This document shows, piece by piece, positions 6,175-6,674 of a stretch of DNA of 6,674 nt (positions are counted from its first letter, which is position 1; the number at the start of each line of letters is the position of its first letter). Position numbers and translations under genes: made by a program. Under the pieces are notes generated by a model. It was not told the origin of the DNA. It ran no database searches and saw only the letters and a list, made by a program, of their open reading frames with translations. Source of the DNA: Alkanindiges sp. (GTDB lineage Bacteria > Pseudomonadota > Gammaproteobacteria > Pseudomonadales > Moraxellaceae); NCBI GenBank assembly GCA_030152125.1, contig JASLIR010000082.1, positions 1 to 6,674 on the forward strand. The letters are read 5' to 3'.

Positions 6175-6203
6175 GAAACCATAAAAACAGGGTAAAAATA
6201 GCG

Positions 6204-6593
6204 ATGGATACCATGAAAAAACTTTTATGCACCGCAGCGGTCATGTGTATAAGCCTGCCTGCATTTGCTGCCAATTGTGACCACGCCAGAAACAGCTTGG
6301 ATGCGGTGCATTGCAGCAATATGGTGTACCAGAAGGCTGATCAGGAGTTAAATGCCAGCTATAAGCTGTTGCGGCAGAAGCTGGGTGACAAGGACAAGCA
6401 GGTGCTGAAAACCTCGCAACTGGCCTGGATCAAGCAGCGCGACAAGCAATGTACCTTAAACAGTGTGGATATGGGCGAAGTGATTGATAGCGCCTGCCTG
6501 CTGGACCAAACTACCTCGCGTACCAACTGGCTGAATGACCGCCTGAGGGAGTGCAAGACGACGGGTTGTTTAAGCAGCAAGCTGTCGCAATAG
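6204..6593 (+). CDS. secreted LprI/DUF1311-like protein
   Basis: This is a small exported protein of the DUF1311 / lysozyme-inhibitor LprI N-terminal family. Seen: a signal peptide of about 22 residues (basic KK, hydrophobic LLCTAAVMCISL, then PAFA before Ala, a signal peptidase I site), so a periplasmic or secreted product. The mature part has the family pattern: NCDHA, a second Cys about 12 residues on, ADQELNASYKLL, and LKTSQLAWIKQRDKQC. Four more cysteines in the mature part beyond the first two (QC, AC, EC, GC) suggest disulfides. The 129-residue length fits a single domain. ATG 6204 is used, with AGGG 11 bases upstream; ATG 6213 (MKKLL) is an equally natural start and gives a tighter signal peptide. 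Some relatives inhibit lysozyme, such as M. tuberculosis LprI, but most are uncharacterised, so that activity is only a possibility. It appears to be a single-gene unit, with a terminator immediately downstream. Confidence 0.85.
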   Translation: MDTMKKLLCTAAVMCISLPAFAANCDHARNSLDAVHCSNMVYQKADQELNASYKLLRQKLGDKDKQVLKTSQLAWIKQRDKQCTLNSVDMGEVIDSACLLDQTTSRTNWLNDRLRECKTTGCLSSKLSQ

Positions 6594-6614
6594 TTTATAG
6601 ACATACAGGCAAAC

Positions 6615-6642
6615 AAAAAGCTGCATCACGTGCAGCTTTTTT
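6615..6642. terminator. rho-independent terminator after the LprI-like gene
   Basis: AAAAAGCTGCA (6615-6625) pairs perfectly with TGCAGCTTTTT (6631-6641) around loop TCACG, with one further T. It starts 21 bases after the stop at 6593. A and T runs on both sides make it potentially bidirectional, so a convergent gene may end just beyond the right edge. Confidence 0.9.
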
Positions 6643-6674
6643 ATGCATGGCAGTATCTGCCTGAATTAACGGGC

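Larger units (their letters stand above)
5837..6203. other. 367-base spacer between azoR and the LprI-like gene
   Basis: No long reading frame or RNA gene is recognisable. It holds, in order: an imperfect hairpin (5858-5885), a 37-codon candidate small ORF (5931-6044), an imperfect direct repeat (5949-5969 and 6045-6062) and a weak promoter (6146-6174). The remainder, about 6063-6145, shows nothing I can support. Confidence 0.6.

Noticed and set aside
1..6674. tRNA, rRNA, CRISPR array, transposase, integrase, toxin-antitoxin or defence genes
   Set aside because: No cloverleaf, regularly spaced repeats or mobile-element or defence protein motifs were seen on either strand. No new multi-gene system is supported here.

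Overview
The window looks like a chromosomal housekeeping region of a gammaproteobacterium, most like Moraxellaceae/Acinetobacter relatives by the wording of LeuC, LeuD and LeuB. A betaproteobacterium cannot be excluded without a search. Base composition looks balanced by eye. Nothing points to a plasmid, prophage, insertion sequence or CRISPR array.

Left part (1-3956, + strand): leucine biosynthesis genes. leuC enters the window already running: its reading frame is open from base 2, so about ten N-terminal residues lie off the left edge. leuD follows after 12 bases. An unrecognised lipoprotein gene of about 200 codons comes next, then leuB. LeuC and LeuD form isopropylmalate isomerase and LeuB is 3-isopropylmalate dehydrogenase, so these genes cover steps two and three of the leucine branch. 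A possible promoter precedes the lipoprotein gene, and a hairpin with a T-rich tail sits between it and leuB.

Middle (3957-4112): a degenerate repeat with the C-rich/G-rich palindrome common between proteobacterial genes, followed by a strong symmetrical terminator. The terminator serves both leuB and the convergent LysR-type regulator gene.

Right part (4113-6674): a GcvA-like LysR regulator gene (- strand) is transcribed divergently from azoR, an FMN-dependent NADH-azoreductase gene (+ strand). Their 107-base shared spacer carries three alternating ATTAG/CTAAT half-sites, a good candidate LysR operator, and a perfect hairpin that would hide the azoR ribosome binding site. Then comes a 367-base spacer with a hairpin, a possible 37-codon basic small ORF with a good ribosome binding site, an imperfect direct repeat and a weak promoter. 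It is followed by a secreted LprI/DUF1311-like protein gene and a strong terminator.

Most of the window is ordinary. The items most worth a second look are the lipoprotein inside the leu cluster, the LysR operator array, the azoR RBS hairpin and the small ORF.
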